Shown: in pieces, positions 1-14,100 of the stretch | Layout of the letters: each line of letters begins with the position of its first letter | Position numbering within the stretch: position 1 is the first letter of the stretch | Assembly: GCF_921293095.1 (NCBI RefSeq) | Contig: NC_060248.1 | Coordinates: forward strand, 130,150,972 to 130,214,971 | Direction: 5' to 3' | DNA from: Ischnura elegans | Taxonomy: Eukaryota > Arthropoda > Insecta > Odonata > Coenagrionidae | Length of the DNA: 64,000 bases | Position numbers and translations under genes: made by a program | The notes under the pieces: model-generated | What the model was told of the DNA's origin: nothing | The model's database searches: none | What the model saw: the letters and a program-made list of their open reading frames with translations, nothing else

Positions 1-1995
1 TTGTTCGAGGAAGTATGAGAGCTTATTCAAAAGTAACTATTTTGAAGCACGTAATGTAACTCCATGAGAAGTAATATATAGCAGTTAATTTTTTGCAAAC
101 CTTCTGTGGAATGGTATAAATTATTGAGGTGTTCAGTACCTAAGTAAGTGGTGCTTTATTGTCACGCAGTAAAACACAGTGCAGAGAGTATTGAACTCAG
201 TGCCTTCACTTTCCTGACTGCTGCTTGACTTAGTGCTACATGCACACCTGCTCCATGTCCAGTCTTTGTGGGACAGCAGGCTTACTGATAAGCCAGTAGA
301 TCAAACAAAAATCATGAATATCAAAAATGTCTGGACACAAGAGTTGCAACTTGTGTTCTACTTGTTTATTCCTGGAAATTTCATTACATGGCCTGATTTA
401 ATTCCTGAAATTTTTATTTAAAATGTATCAGAGATTGAAATTGTGTCCTGAAATTCGTATTCGGCTTAACGCCAGGATTTACAGTGGTATATATTTTGGA
501 ACTTCAGGTTTCATTGTATAATAAATATTAACTGTACAAAATGTTGATTTGAAAGAATTCTAGTACACAATACCTGCTATTTAAAATGCCCAATTTAAAA
601 GAGACGACAAAGGTAGCAAGATGATTATAAGTAGAGTACTTGAGGGTCCACTTTACCAAGGTAGGAAGGCCTTTAGGAAGTTTGAGGCTATAGCATGTGA
701 TATTTTTGTGCTGGTTGGTCCATTTAGAAAAGCATGAGGAAATCCTCCACAAATAATGAGTGCTCGTATTAGCATTAGCTCTATATGATTCACAAATTGT
801 CTATTGCAAATCTCATCCCATTTTTTAGCTCTTTTCTGACCTTTGGGATGAGCACATTAAAGTGGTTAAAAATTTTACTGTTGCATGTGTCACCTTGTAG
901 TGTCATAAATTATATTTTTTTTATAAATGGGAGGCTGTTTCAATTATTGCTCCAAAACCTTTAAAAAAAGCTAGCAGGTCCTCGTTTGTGTTTTTCTGCT
1001 TTGTGTTCGAAAGCTTTGCCCTCCCAGGTAAATCTTAAATCAGGATTTTCTTGTGTGTTTTCCTAAGTATCAGTGTTAACAGAGTACATATTTTACATTG
1101 TATTGTAACTAAGAAAGTTACTTGGTTTATTTCCAAACTGAGTTTTTTTTTTCTTTGTGTGAACAACTTCTGTGCTTCAGTAACTCTTTGTCATCCAGTA
1201 CTCAGTTCTCTTTACAAAGACAGATGGTATAATTTTTTGATTTGTTATTATCACCTGGAGGATCACAACCAAACTTCACATAAAAATCATGTGGCTCTGT
1301 AACTACAGATTCTGTCTTTGCGTGCAGTACAATACAGAAAACTTTCTGTGTCCTATCTCTATCTTTGCTACTAGTGTTTTCTAACGAATGGCATACCATG
1401 AACATGTGCAGTGGTACTATTGAGCGGAACTGTTGACTTCCTCTTTCATATGATGTATGATTTATTGCAGTATGTTTAGTGTAATTAATATTTCAAAGCC
1501 TCCCTTTTTTACAGATTTCATCACTAGATGTAGTAATATTTTATTTCATGTAAATATTTATAGAATTTTTTATTACTTAATTATGATGTACTTTTTCATG
1601 CCCAAGTTATCAATTGCAATGAAAAATTTACTATTTATAGATTGTTGACATCTAGGTAATTCATGAAAATTGTGACAAATTTCTTGCTGGGTGTGAATAT
1701 AAACATGAGTAGCATGGGGGTAGATTTTTGATTTTGGTGATGCTAAGTAGCACTTACAGGAGCTGTCATTGATAGAGGATATATGCATTATTTTTTAAGA
1801 TGTTGTCTTAAAGTATTGCATACCTTGAGGTTGGTTGACTCAATCTTCATTCAACAAATTTTTGTTCCTGTTAATCCACTGGGTCTATGACATGAACTTT
1901 ATAAAGTATTTCCCACTATATCTTGTATGGGCCTTCAAGTCACGTGGAATACATATGTATTTATCATGATGGTTGTTTTTTTTATTTATTTCCAG
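1..1995. other. Upstream intron of gene 1, no exon recognised
   Basis: This AT-rich stretch has only short, stop-rich frames and no frame resembling a known protein. Because the exon at 1996 begins at the second base of a codon behind a good acceptor (TTTATTTCCAG), the stretch is best read as the intron preceding it. I see no repeat with defined ends here. Confidence 0.55.
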
Positions 1996-2133
1996 ATGCG
2001 AGTGCAAGGAAACAGGGCAGTGAGTCTGGGCCGAAGGCTATGATCCCGATTCACCAGGGAACGTATCCTCTCTCCACTCATTCGTTGGGCCATGGCTATC
2101 CCCCCACTTATTGGCGCATATCTGGTAATTCTG
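1996..2133 (+). CDS. Gene 1, first visible exon
   Basis: The exon follows TTTATTTCCAG and ends at a GTGAGT donor. It encodes about 45 residues rich in Ser, Gly, His and Tyr (ARKQGSESGPKAMIPIHQG and onward), with no stop. The leftover base joins the next exon to give a GAT codon. The encoded segment is hydrophilic and has no recognisable fold. Confidence 0.7.
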
Positions 2134-5100
2134 GTGAGTTGCCTGCTGAATTTTTTATTTTTTAATTGAGGTAAAATTTTCGTGCTGGTTATAAAGCTAT
2201 GCATCAAAATGTGTTTCATCTAATTTTCATTATATTAAGTGGACTGTACGAAAATTTTAATTCGATTAATCATGTGTTCCACCATATCTTACGTAGTACG
2301 GTTGAACTTAGCTGCAATCAATATTCTGTGAGTCGATCAGTCATAGTTGGTGAAAGTAAATGCGTAAGACTTAAATTAAATGCATAAGTATGACATGTTT
2401 TGATTAGTAAATATCAATATCTGTCAACAGCTTCCATTTAAACCAAGCATTCTGAAATATTCAAACAACTAATTTTCATTTATTTAACTTTTTGACAGTC
2501 CTATACCAATTAATTTTGATGGATTTCTTCTGTTTTTGTTTCAGATGCTGTCAGCAGATTGAATTTCCCCTGTGGAAAGGACTTGAGTGACATTAAGGTT
2601 AGTTCAAGAAACCATGGCAATGTTTGCTACATTAGAATACTTCAGTGTAATACACAATGAACTGCATTCAGGACATGGTCACAGTGCCTGGGGGATAGGT
2701 TTCTTTGTGTAGAATGTATGTTGAGTGACATTCTTGAAAATATTTATCCAAAATTTTATAAGTTTTTCTTTCATTAAGATACTGCTTTCATATCCCTGTG
2801 TGTCTGTTTTAATCAAGGAAAATTTCTAGTTTGGCTATGAATTTCTAGGTTTTTCTGTGTATAGTTACATGGTAGGACTTGCAAGCGTGCTAACAACAAC
2901 AAGAACTAAAGACTTTTTTCCATGTACTCGCATGGCAGTATGCGACTTTTTCAAAAAAATTTGACCACCTTCACCTTGAGCATGGCAACATTTGGGCTGG
3001 AAGATACCTCGCATTTCTCTGGGAAGTCCCTGTAATGTGTGTGCTGCAGGAGGAAAGATGGTTTGCTAATGGTAAAGATTTGAAAAGGAAGTCAGTTTAT
3101 TAGTGTAGATAAAGCTCTCTTGAAATTAAGAGCTTGGTTACAACAGTACAAGCGAAACCATTTTATTTCTTGTCTGTCTTGATGACTGTTTGCCCCCACG
3201 TATTCATAGACAGTAGTGAGAAATAGAAGCACACATTAACCACAATGTTATTCCTGTACGATGATGACGTTTACTTCGTTAACTCTCCTAAACCTGCTGT
3301 AAGATTTGGTCCTTACTAAACTTTCATCAATAGCTGCTTTTGGGGGATGTAGTAATGACAAAATATTTTGTTGGCATGGTCTACTTTGAATTGAAACGTG
3401 ATAAAACGTGAACTTGGGCTAACTACACACAAAATTACTTTCATTTTACACATATTAATAGTATTGCTTGCCTCAAGTCTTATTCTTTGTTTATATATTC
3501 GTTGAAATCCATTGCGGTCTAATGGCTGAAGACATAACTCGTCATGCAGCCGGACCTTATGAAGTAATTCATCTCGTCTTCTTAACTGAATGATATTAGT
3601 TAATTTAAATCATTAATTGAGTGTGGAGCAAGTGGAAATGCGCTTGTTGAAACCAGTGGTTTTGATGTCATTTTTTGTTATATTAATTAACTTCCGCATA
3701 TAGGGTCCACTCTAAGGCCTTCAAGGTCATCGGTGACCACAGTGGAGTGGGGGCTGAGTTGCGTTTGAATAGAATCAACACGTAAAAGGGTCCGAGATAG
3801 AATTTGTAGCACAATGGCTTCGTTCCTTCCCAGCAGTCGTAGGCCCTCTGCCTCTCAGGAATACAGTGCGGCAGTTGTTCTACAGTTGAAGGTGATTTTG
3901 ATAGAGCCATACAGAGTAAAAACCAAGTGAACAATGGCAAAAAAATTGGAATACTGATAAGAGAATAATGAAGCTATCAAGTTATTGCTTTTAAAGTGGA
4001 GTGTGTCAAAGTGATATTGTGCGTAAGTTTAAGTTCATGACGTCGACAGTCTGCACTGTTATTCTCAATAAAGACGAGGCTAACCCTTTCGCGCCGGACC
4101 TTCGTTGAGGGAAATTCTTCCTCATTAGGAGTCTCTTGAAAATTTTCTTTACTCCCCTGTACGAAGCTTTTTCGCATCGACAGTAGGCAGTGGTTCCCTC
4201 CCTAACCATTTCTAGACCCAACTCAGCGGGGCGCCGATCCCTTTCCTCGGCCTCTGTCCCAGACCCTCGAAGGATTAAAAGTAGTGATGGGTCGGTTCGA
4301 TTCTTCGATTCCTCGATTCTCGGCCAAGAACCGGAATCGAAAACGAGTACTTGCCAAGACGAAAAATCGATTCCGATTCCAGCAGTACTTCAAACAACAA
4401 AATATACGACCGCATTTCCAATAGTCATTTGAATTTTCGCGCCACGTAATCGTAATAACAAAACACATATCTTCTTGGGATGTGCGAGTACTCGAAAATT
4501 CAAGTTGATCGAGTAGTTGGTACTCGACTCGAGCGTTTCGAGTAGCATTAGGGATGTCGAGTCGAGTAGTTAAGGTTACAGAGCTTTCGAGGCTAGTAGG
4601 TCCAGCAATCTGCCGACAGGAAGCGCTATCATGAAACTCATGTAATAATGCAGTTTTTAAAGCCGATAAGTCATTCTAATGCCTTGGCCTGGTAGTTTCA
4701 GCCTGCCGAATTCACTATTGTTGTTGTCGACGTGGGCGCCGAATACCTTTACGCCAGCCGCGGCGGCCGATCGTCTTCCTACCCCGCGCAAACTGGTCCG
4801 AAATCGGAAAAAGCTGGAATAAAGTCCAAAATGACCTTTTTGGGGATAGAGACTGGAAACTCAGCGTAAATACTCATAAATCATTACCAAATATTGATTT
4901 ATATGCCATTTTACATAATTGCGAACCTTTAGTGAGATACAGAGGCCCAAACATGACCAATTTTTCAATGCCACACGAGATATCGCTTTTCCTCAAAAAA
5001 TCTCTGAATTTATCCTAGTGGTTTTGCGTTGGTATGAGTTTTGTGGAATAAAAAACGCAATATTCATTTGATCTGGTGCTTTGCCTATACTTTCAATGAC

Positions 5101-8100
5101 TTCGGAGATTTTGGCTCTCATCTGTCTGGTTTTACAGCGCAAAATGGCCGACCCGTTTTTCACGTGAAATTTGACATTAAGTAGACATTATCTTTCGTTT
5201 ACGAAAAATATAACTCGGAAAATTTGAACCACAATGTAAAGTAGAGATTTCTAAAGAATACTAAGTAGAAATCTTGAAAAAAAAGTTTGCGACGAAGGAA
5301 ATAAGAGCGATTTTTCAATCGCGCGTCAAGGCTGACCTACACGCCGCGGACCTCTGAGGCTCGGTAAATGAGGCCGATTTTTCAAGTTTTTTAAAACATT
5401 AGTCCTGAAAATCGTCATTTAAAGCATGGCTAATCGTCTTCATTGACTTAAAACCCTAAACTGAGGATGTTAAAAAGGATTATGTATAGATCGACTAGAC
5501 CATTTAGCGCATTACTCGAGTGAAAATACTAAGGATTGGATATTTTTCGGAACCATCCCGCGCGTAAGAAATATGCCTCGGGTATTGAAGTAAAGTGAAG
5601 AGATTAAGTCAGCATGCTTAGGAGAGAGAAAAATGAACTGTTTCCGTGAAAGGCAGCAAGCGATACCCTTTTTCCCTTTCCACCCTCGCCGAGGAGAGTC
5701 GCGCGGTAGGGGGAGTTTTCACACCACAAGGCTCTTTTAGCCTTTTTTATTACTGCGTCCGTCCGATGTAATATTCATTTGTAGCGTTTAGTTTCTTTCT
5801 TGAACTTAAAAAAGCAAGAGATATTAAGGTTGATTGAATGACGTGAGAAGTATAGCATATTTTTTGGCTCTACAAAACTAAAGTTTAGTTCTATAGTTGT
5901 TCGCTTCGTCCACTTGAATTCCATGAAGATTTAAGATCCAACAAATCGTTGATATAATTTTTAATAAAAATTCCAAAGTCTCCGAAATCTTGCAATTTTG
6001 GTGGGAAAGTACTTACCCAATAACACACATGTGTAGCAAAAGGCAATTTTCTGCAGGCAGTAATACTGTAACATGGAGATGTCAAAACCTGCTGGCTGAG
6101 CATGTAGAATAATTGGATTTTCTGCTTGAGAATTTGAAAGGGCCAAATATTACATGATTCATATATGTAGCATGTAATCTTTATCACAGCTATGAAAATT
6201 CCTGTACTCAGGGCTCTCCCTTGTAGTTTGGATATATATATATTTTGTCGACATATTATGAGTGCCAATATTCTAAAGTAATACCTATCATGTAACACCA
6301 CTTTTCAGGTATGTTCTGCTTTGAAATTTAGATATTATATTTTAATTACATAGTAATGATATGAAAGATTCTTTTGTCAACTGACTCTTTCACAGAGTAA
6401 TATTTTAAAAAGTAGTTTTCTTGTTGCCTGGAAATAAGTGATATTTTTCTTGGAGCCTATGGCATCAGAATCGATGGAATCGGTATCGGTAGAATCGGAA
6501 TCGAAATGTCAGAATCGGAATCGGGATCGGAATCGATAAAATTTTGGAATCGACCCATCACTAATTAAAAGCCCCTTCCTAGCGTGAGTCCGCGGTCAAC
6601 TGGCTGAAATATTAATGTTAAATATATGCAAATATTTGTTGTTCGCATAAATTTCTTCGCATTCAAAATGAACCGTGTGTTTTTTTTTTTGAGCGTGCAG
6701 AAATTTTAAACGAAGTTCTAACGTTGATGTAGACATATTTAATATATTTACTTGTTGTTCTATAACTCCATTGATATTAACATTAGAAATCCATTTGAAA
6801 TTTCCATGTGGTCAGCAAAAAAAGATTAATTCATTTCTAGCATTGGATTTCGAAAGTAAGCAACAAATATTTTTTGGAAAACACACTGCAAATAACAGTA
6901 ATTGACCGCCTGGAGAGGATAGGAAAGGGTCGACCTGAGCGGCCGAAGAAGGGACTGGGCTAGCGCTAAAGCGGATCACGAGGGGTGATCGCGTCCATGG
7001 GTCTATTGTGCCCTCCACGGTCCCTTTTTTTGACCTGTGCCGCACAGGCAGATTCTTTGTTTAGGGTACGAAAATTAATGCCGCACAAATGTGGCATTCA
7101 TTGTTCAGGGAAGAAAATCCTACAGCACAGGCGCGGCATTCGGTGCGAAAGGGTTAAAACATCAGTGACATCAGCTACACCAAATTCAGCCAAGCTGTGA
7201 ACACGTACGCAAAGTTCATCGCAGGAAGAAAATGGAAGGACTTCAAATTACCTGGATTTATAATAAACATTCAAGTGATGTTCTTCTTGATTTGAATCCA
7301 TCAAAGAAGATGAGGGTGGCAATTGTCTTACACATTTAGTAGGAGCTGCGGTTGGTTCCAGAATTTTAAATGGCAAGCAGGTGTTCTAGTGCTGCAATAT
7401 CTCGTGAATCTGTGAGTGCTGATAGCATAGTCTGCAACATTTTCTGATGAACTCCAAGCTGTGATTGAGAGTGGCTCCTTTCCCTCTCAAGTGTTGACGA
7501 GATGGGATTGTTTTGGTTGAGAATGTAATCTTGTTCATTCATTTTCAAGAAAGAAACACCTCGGTCAGGATTTAAGGCATTAAAAGACCGTTTAACTTTG
7601 CTGGTTGGTGTTATTGCATTGGAGGACATCAAATTAATGGCCGTTATGATTTTTCATTCACTAACTATGCTGGCAAAGGAATGGTATTTTCAGTAGCATT
7701 TGTCTGTCATTTGGATGAGCAACAAAAGGGCCTAGGTGACAAAACAATTGTTTTTAGACTGGTTAAAAAATTTATCAACTGCTGGCAACGCATTGCGAAC
7801 TCATGAAATAGCATGCATTTTTCCTGTATGTTAGCCTACCCGCACGAGAGGAGGGAACTTCAAAAGTGCATACGAATTTTTTTTAACCTGATAAAATGTC
7901 TTTGGATTCATGCCTACTGTATTTAAAGATATTTTAAACTATAAATGTTTATATAAATAAGGTTTTCAGGAAATTCGATTCTCAACACCTATGCTGATGG
8001 AAACGCATCCCTATCTTCCCAATGTTAAAGTAGTCTCAAATAGTGCAAATTCAATTAGCCCAAAGACCCCAAGGAATGCTTGTACTGTGTTTTTTCACCA

Positions 8101-11100
8101 CTCAATCACGTATACCGTACACTTGCCTCTGAAGCTATTCTGCAGTGCGACTGTAAGTATGGGAGAATTATGAGAAGGAATTTTGGCAAGGTATGTTTTA
8201 TGCGATGATTCCTACAAGAAACGCTCTTATAAACATCCGGTTTTTCGGTCCTTATAAACTTTGTAATAAGGTGAGTTTACTGTACTAGTTCAAAGTAAAA
8301 AAAAAACTTTCACACGTATTACACACAAACGGAGGCAGAAAAGCATAGTTGCTGTAACTTGTAACACAGCGTAACTCATTACACTATCACCACTGCCCAC
8401 TCAAACTTGCATGATAGATAGTGCGATGATGGGTCAAGAAATGTCTGATGCTGGATTCCACAATTGTAAGCTCTTTTTTTTTTTTATCAAAAAATGTAGT
8501 TAGAAAGATAAAAAAAGCCTTCAACCGGTATTAAACAGAAACTAGAATCGTGACGTGCATTATAGTCAAATTGTCCTACCACAAGACAATGCAAGACTTC
8601 TAACTTCATGCCAGGCTGTACTGTGTTCATTGTCATACTGCCTGGTATAACGCATTCTTTATTTTTTATGGGCAAATTGGATGTTCGAATTTCCAATGGA
8701 GCAATTTGAAAATGACAGTAATCAGATTTAAATGTTCTAGATCAGGGATAATCTGTTCAGAAACAAAGTAAGCTTATCAACACAATTCTGATTGAGGTAA
8801 TGGGTGCTTGGGGCACTTGCTCGCAGATTATCTACTTCCTCATACGTCTACAGAAAGCAAATAAATGGATATTAATTAATAAGTAGTTGTCCACAAAGGA
8901 AACTTACTTGCTCAGTTTGGATTTTATGTGGTAAACTATAAATAATCTCGACGATTGAGGTTATGAATATGCTCTATTAACAATTACCTTTGCTGTCTTT
9001 ATGGTATAGAGTAAGTCCCTGGATGAAAATGGAAATGCTGTCACTGTGCCACAGGGATTGAACAGAGATGCGCATGAAAAGGGGAAAGGAAAGCCTAGAA
9101 GGCCTAAGGTGAGTTCTAATTCTTGCAAAGCCTAGTCCTAGTAGTTTTGATTTGTGATTTATTGAATAAGAATTTATTCCAAATCGTGTCACGTAGGTTT
9201 AGGATTTGGCAGTTATGAAAATATGAATTGTTTCAAATGCAAATAAAAAAATATATGTATATATGATCGTATAAGTATACATCAGTCACAATAATTGATT
9301 GCATTTACCAATTTTATTTTCATTACTAAAATATTCAATTATGGTATTAATAAAATTTCATTATCAGATACCCTTTCAAGATTTTTTAAAACCTATTTGT
9401 TGATATTGTGTATTTCATTCTCTATGGTGGTGAGTGATGGATCTTTGCTCTGATTAATGTTGGATTGCTGCAGACTCCTGATTACATATATGGCTGTGCA
9501 TCATCCATTTTGTGGATGATGCACAGCCATATTTATCAGTGCGTGAATTTCACACACTGTTGGACACTCCTTCAATGTTTTCCATGATCTTTATTCTAAA
9601 AATTAGTATCAGACGGAAAAGCTCTACAATTATTTCATTTTGATTCAAGGTTACTCTAGGCTTATTAGTATTTCTCTTTGTAAAGCAGAATTTTTTTTTA
9701 ATTACTGACAAGGAATGTTTCAAGTTTAATTGGAGGTCTGCTCCGGCTGTAAGAATCTGTGCTTTTGGTGACTCGATTCGGGATTGATGGTGGATTCCCT
9801 TCTTTTGAAACTTCCATCTGTATTGAATTGCATACTATTCAAAACTGTCTTCACTGTGCATCTAGACCTCACTGGAGAAGTCATACTAGTGACTTCATTT
9901 CTCTGGACATATGATATGAACGCTTTATAAATGAAGCCATCATGAATCAGTGCCCAATGTTATTGTGAAAACTTAGCAGAAAAGTTTTGTTTCTGTATTA
10001 TGCAGTGGCGGAAACACATGGGGGCGCATGTCTGCATTGCCTAACATTGCTGAACCACAATTATAACTTTTTTTATATCATAAGATGGCATTATCTTGTT
10101 CATGCGCATTATCAGTTTAAATATAACTTTCTTAAACTTTTCATGTGACTTAATGTTTTGCCATTACAACAGAAATAAATGTAGTTCAAGATACCTTTTG
10201 TGTCCCTCCTTGAGTTTTTTCTGCATCCACTACTGGTATTATGGGAAAGGTTCATGATGTAAGAAAAGTTAAAAAAAAACTTTTTATTGTCTTGGTAATT
10301 CTAAGCATTTTTAAGTAAATGTGACTTAATCAATTTCTTTCAATTCCAGTTTCAGGATGAGGGGTACATGTCTGAAAGTGTGGAAGGATACTGTGGTGAC
10401 CAAGATCTAGATCGCGTCCTTAAGTTCATCGGAATGGATGAGGATAAGAAGTCTAAGAATTCTTACAGTGGTCCAGTCGAGCGTGTGCGACGGAATAACA
10501 TTCGTCGTGAGAGTGATAGAAGTGTTGCATCAGATTTCACGAGAGTAAAAACCCCTAGGGACAGGAATTATATGGAGGAGGATATCTCTGCCTCGTCCGC
10601 AGATAAACAGACTTCAGCATCTAAGGTGGGGCCCCGATCGGCTGGCAGTAGTAGACATAATCAAATGCAGCGTGGAAGCATGATGAAAAAATCTAATAGC
10701 TTGGAGGAGATTTCTCGAACGAAAAGTGAGGACCTTACAATAACTGCATCCTATAGTATGCCATCCAAAGAAGTGAAAGTGCAGAAGTGTGCAATGGGAG
10801 ACGATGGGAAGGAAGTTAGTAGTGAAATAAGTGCTAAGAACGAGGACTTATGTAATCACAATGAGAAAGTTCAAGACGATGACAATGGTAATGTGGAGAC
10901 ATGTACTAATCGAACAGTTCATGTTGCCCCGCAAAAAGTTCCCATGGTTGCCACGTCCTTTAAGGAAGACTTTTACGCAGTCACTGATGCAAGTCCTCAG
11001 GTGCTGGAAGAAACAGAGTTCCACGTTGTGACGAAGAAACAGCGTAGGAAGAAGCGTAGGGGTGGGACAGGCGATGGAGGTTGTGGTGTGATGGAGGGTC

Positions 11101-14100
11101 GAGGGGGAACTCAGGTCACTCAGGGTAGTTACTCTTGTGGAGGGTCTGGTAGCGGCAATGGTGACCGTGCTGATGAATTTAGTCGAGGCTACGACCGCAC
11201 CGAAGAGGATGAAGAGGGGGCTGTTATGTGGGGCTCAGGTGGGACTGGTAGTGATGGTAGGTTTTGTAGCTACAGACGCCATCACCGCCGGCACCGTGGC
11301 CAGCGTTCTGGCGACTGTTTAAAGTCAACATCCAGTGTGCCTCCATCGGAGCATTCAGGTGAAAGCAGTGATGACTCTGACAGTGTTCATTCTTTACCAG
11401 TGTCATCTTCAGTGCCACGTCCTCCAGCCGACCCTTGTTCCACCTCCAGTGGTTCCACTCCTCAGGCATCTTATGCAGATATTGCTCGAATGCCGTTCAG
11501 CACTATGCCTGTGATAGGTGGTAATCCAGGGAATCCACCATCTGGTAACCCTACTCCTCCTGCTCCTGCTCTGTCTCAGAAGGCAAAAACCCCTGTTGCA
11601 GTCCCTCCCTCAGGGCAGGCCTGCAATTTCCCCCCAATGACTACTTCAAACCCTTTAAGTACGCCTCCGGTGCCACATTTTGCCAGTGCCAAGATAGGTA
11701 CACCACCTGTGAGTGGTTACAAATCTGTACCCGTTGTTTCCCCACCTGCGTCTTCTGTAGATACACCACCTACTGTTTCAAGTTCATCAACTAACCCGAA
11801 GCCAGTGCCAGTAGCCTCACCCTCGGAAGAACATGAAAGCATGCCTGAGGGGGAAGTTTCCATCCAGAACAGTGCCCCAGCATTAGTTGTAACTGAGCCC
11901 CAAAAGAAAGATGCAATGACTTGCACTGCTCTTGACGGGAAAACTGTTTCCAGTAGCCTCCCTGCTCCTACTGTTTGCTCCTCTCAACCTAAGGTGGAAA
12001 TCTCTGAAACGGCAGCTCATAGTGTCAATACTAATACTCCTAACATCCTTGAGGATTATTACCCATCCCTCCAGGAGAGTATACATGAGAAAACAGAGAG
12101 GCGGAATGGCAAAGCAGGTCAGCAGCCTGCTGCTGTGGGTAAGGTAAATCCTACAGAAGAAAAGCGAAGTTCCAAACCAGCTCCAGTTCCTCCCCCAGTC
12201 CCTTCTAATTGTGAGAGTAAGGTAGTTGAAGCAGAAATACCCAGTGCAAGTGTTGGACCAGTTAGCGAGAAGGCTGCTGCAGTTTTACCTGTAACTGAAA
12301 AACCACCTCCTATACCAGTGGCGATGAGAACCAAAGAGAATGCTATTTCTGTAACTCGAATCAAGGGAAGTGGTAGAAAGCCTGGCTTCCGATCTCTTCC
12401 TCCTGTTGTGATTATGGACCATCACTACAGGCAGGATGGTCCTTCAAAAGAGGGCTCAGCTGCAGGCGCCAGCAGTGATGTGGGAAGCTCTAGTGGCAGG
12501 AATTGTACCTCATCCGACATTGGAGGATTCACTTTTGGCTTTGAGGTGAACGAAGAGCTTCTAGCCTTAAGTAATGTGGACTCCACTGTTTCTTGCAATC
12601 CTCCTCCTGCCAGTAGACCTGAGGGTGGAGACAAGGAACCAAATGGTAGCCCATCTCTTCCATCTGAAGAGGAATCTAAGTCACTCCCAGCTAGGCCTGT
12701 GATTTCACCTGTTGCACCATGTGCTCCGTCAGGGAAGGAGTTGATGCCAGTGTTCCGCAGTCCTGGAGACGTGGATACCAAGAAGTTTAACTATGAGAAG
12801 ATTGTCTCCTTCATTGGATCATGTAAGTGTTCGATCCATTTCTTGAATAGGTTTTTCTCCTACTGACCAGCTAGTGTTGCCATTATTTGTTATGTTATTT
12901 GATACTGCCATTGCTCTATATATAATTTGAATAATTATAATTCTGCTTTATGTAAATTTGTGTCAATGCACTGTTCAGTTTTTGATTTTAATATCTTAAT
13001 GCCAAATATTGAACCATTGTCATCAGAAAATGGTGTGATGACTGAAGCATCAGTTAAATTAGAAAACACTCTTCTGTGGGAATTCTTCTTTGTTCTCATT
13101 CTCAAGTTACCCAATGGTTGTAAGACATGTAAGTTGATTTGGTGTTAGAACTTACGGTTTTGCTTGGCCATTTATCTATTTAGTGCTCATCATGAGTTTT
13201 CCTCCGTTTCCAGAATTTATCAGAAGAGTTAGGGTTATGTATGTTGAAAATTGGATACCTCTTGATTTCATCAGTTAGGAGAAATTTTATACCTCTTCAT
13301 TTTGTGTCAATGAACTGTTCAGTTTTTGATTTTAATATCTTTATGCCAACTGCAGGCGGTCCCAGACTTTCGCACACAATGCATTCCCGAAAACTTGTAC
13401 GAAATTCGAATGTACGAAAGTCGAACCATTGGCTTCCATACTAATTAGGGGTTACGTTCCAAAAGAGCGAAATATAAGTACTAAAACCTTTTTTCACGGA
13501 TTTTATTTCAATTCACTAAGTTTTAACAATATGTTAATAAAATTCCTCAAATCATCTATAATTTCTTTCGAAAATACGCAGAAAATGTAAATAAAAGTTT
13601 GGAAAACAAGAACTCCGTTGGCTATCGAGTGAAACTTCCTCCTGGCATTTAAGTTGACATTCTAGTCACACTTATTACGTCCACTATAAATAAAAAGGCA
13701 TATCAAGAAGCTTAACAAAATTTAACTGTTGAGTCCGCACTTTGGATACTTATAATTTTTACACCAAAATTGGCATTCGGCAAGTGACATTCGTGATCGC
13801 GTATCTTTCGCATGTTATTCAAAAAAGACAAAAGACAAACGGAATTCGGGGGATATTTTGTGCAATATCGTTACTGAAGGTGTACATGAATTAAACAGTA
13901 CCCAAACGAAAAAACACAATTAGAAAGATCTTACTAGTTTTATTGAAAGCTATTTGATGATGTCTAGTCAACTTTTTTGAAAAATCTCTTCAATGAAGGC
14001 TTTCTTCTTCTCTTGATGAAGGAGGCAGTATAGCAGGCAGTCTCTCTCCCAAATAAATCGCCTAGTTTAGAATCAACAGGGTTCCCACTCAACCGTGAAA

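Larger units (their letters stand above)
7154..9009. other. Gene 1 intron remainder
   Basis: Intron sequence up to the exon at 9010. It holds an unassigned minus-strand frame (7366-7632) and one copy of a dispersed repeat (about 8100-8260). The remainder shows nothing I can name. Confidence 0.5.

Noticed and set aside
5891..6301. 136-codon minus-strand frame
   Set aside because: It lies inside the non-autonomous hAT element, is AT-rich and shows no transposase motif.
9488..9532. Perfect hairpin as a microRNA precursor
   Set aside because: The stem is only 20 bp with a 5-base loop, and perfectly paired, unlike animal pre-miRNAs.
11224..12781. Several antisense frames of 60-118 codons opposite the large exon of gene 1
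   Set aside because: They are shadows of the long Ser/Pro-rich coding frame, with no splice or start context of their own.
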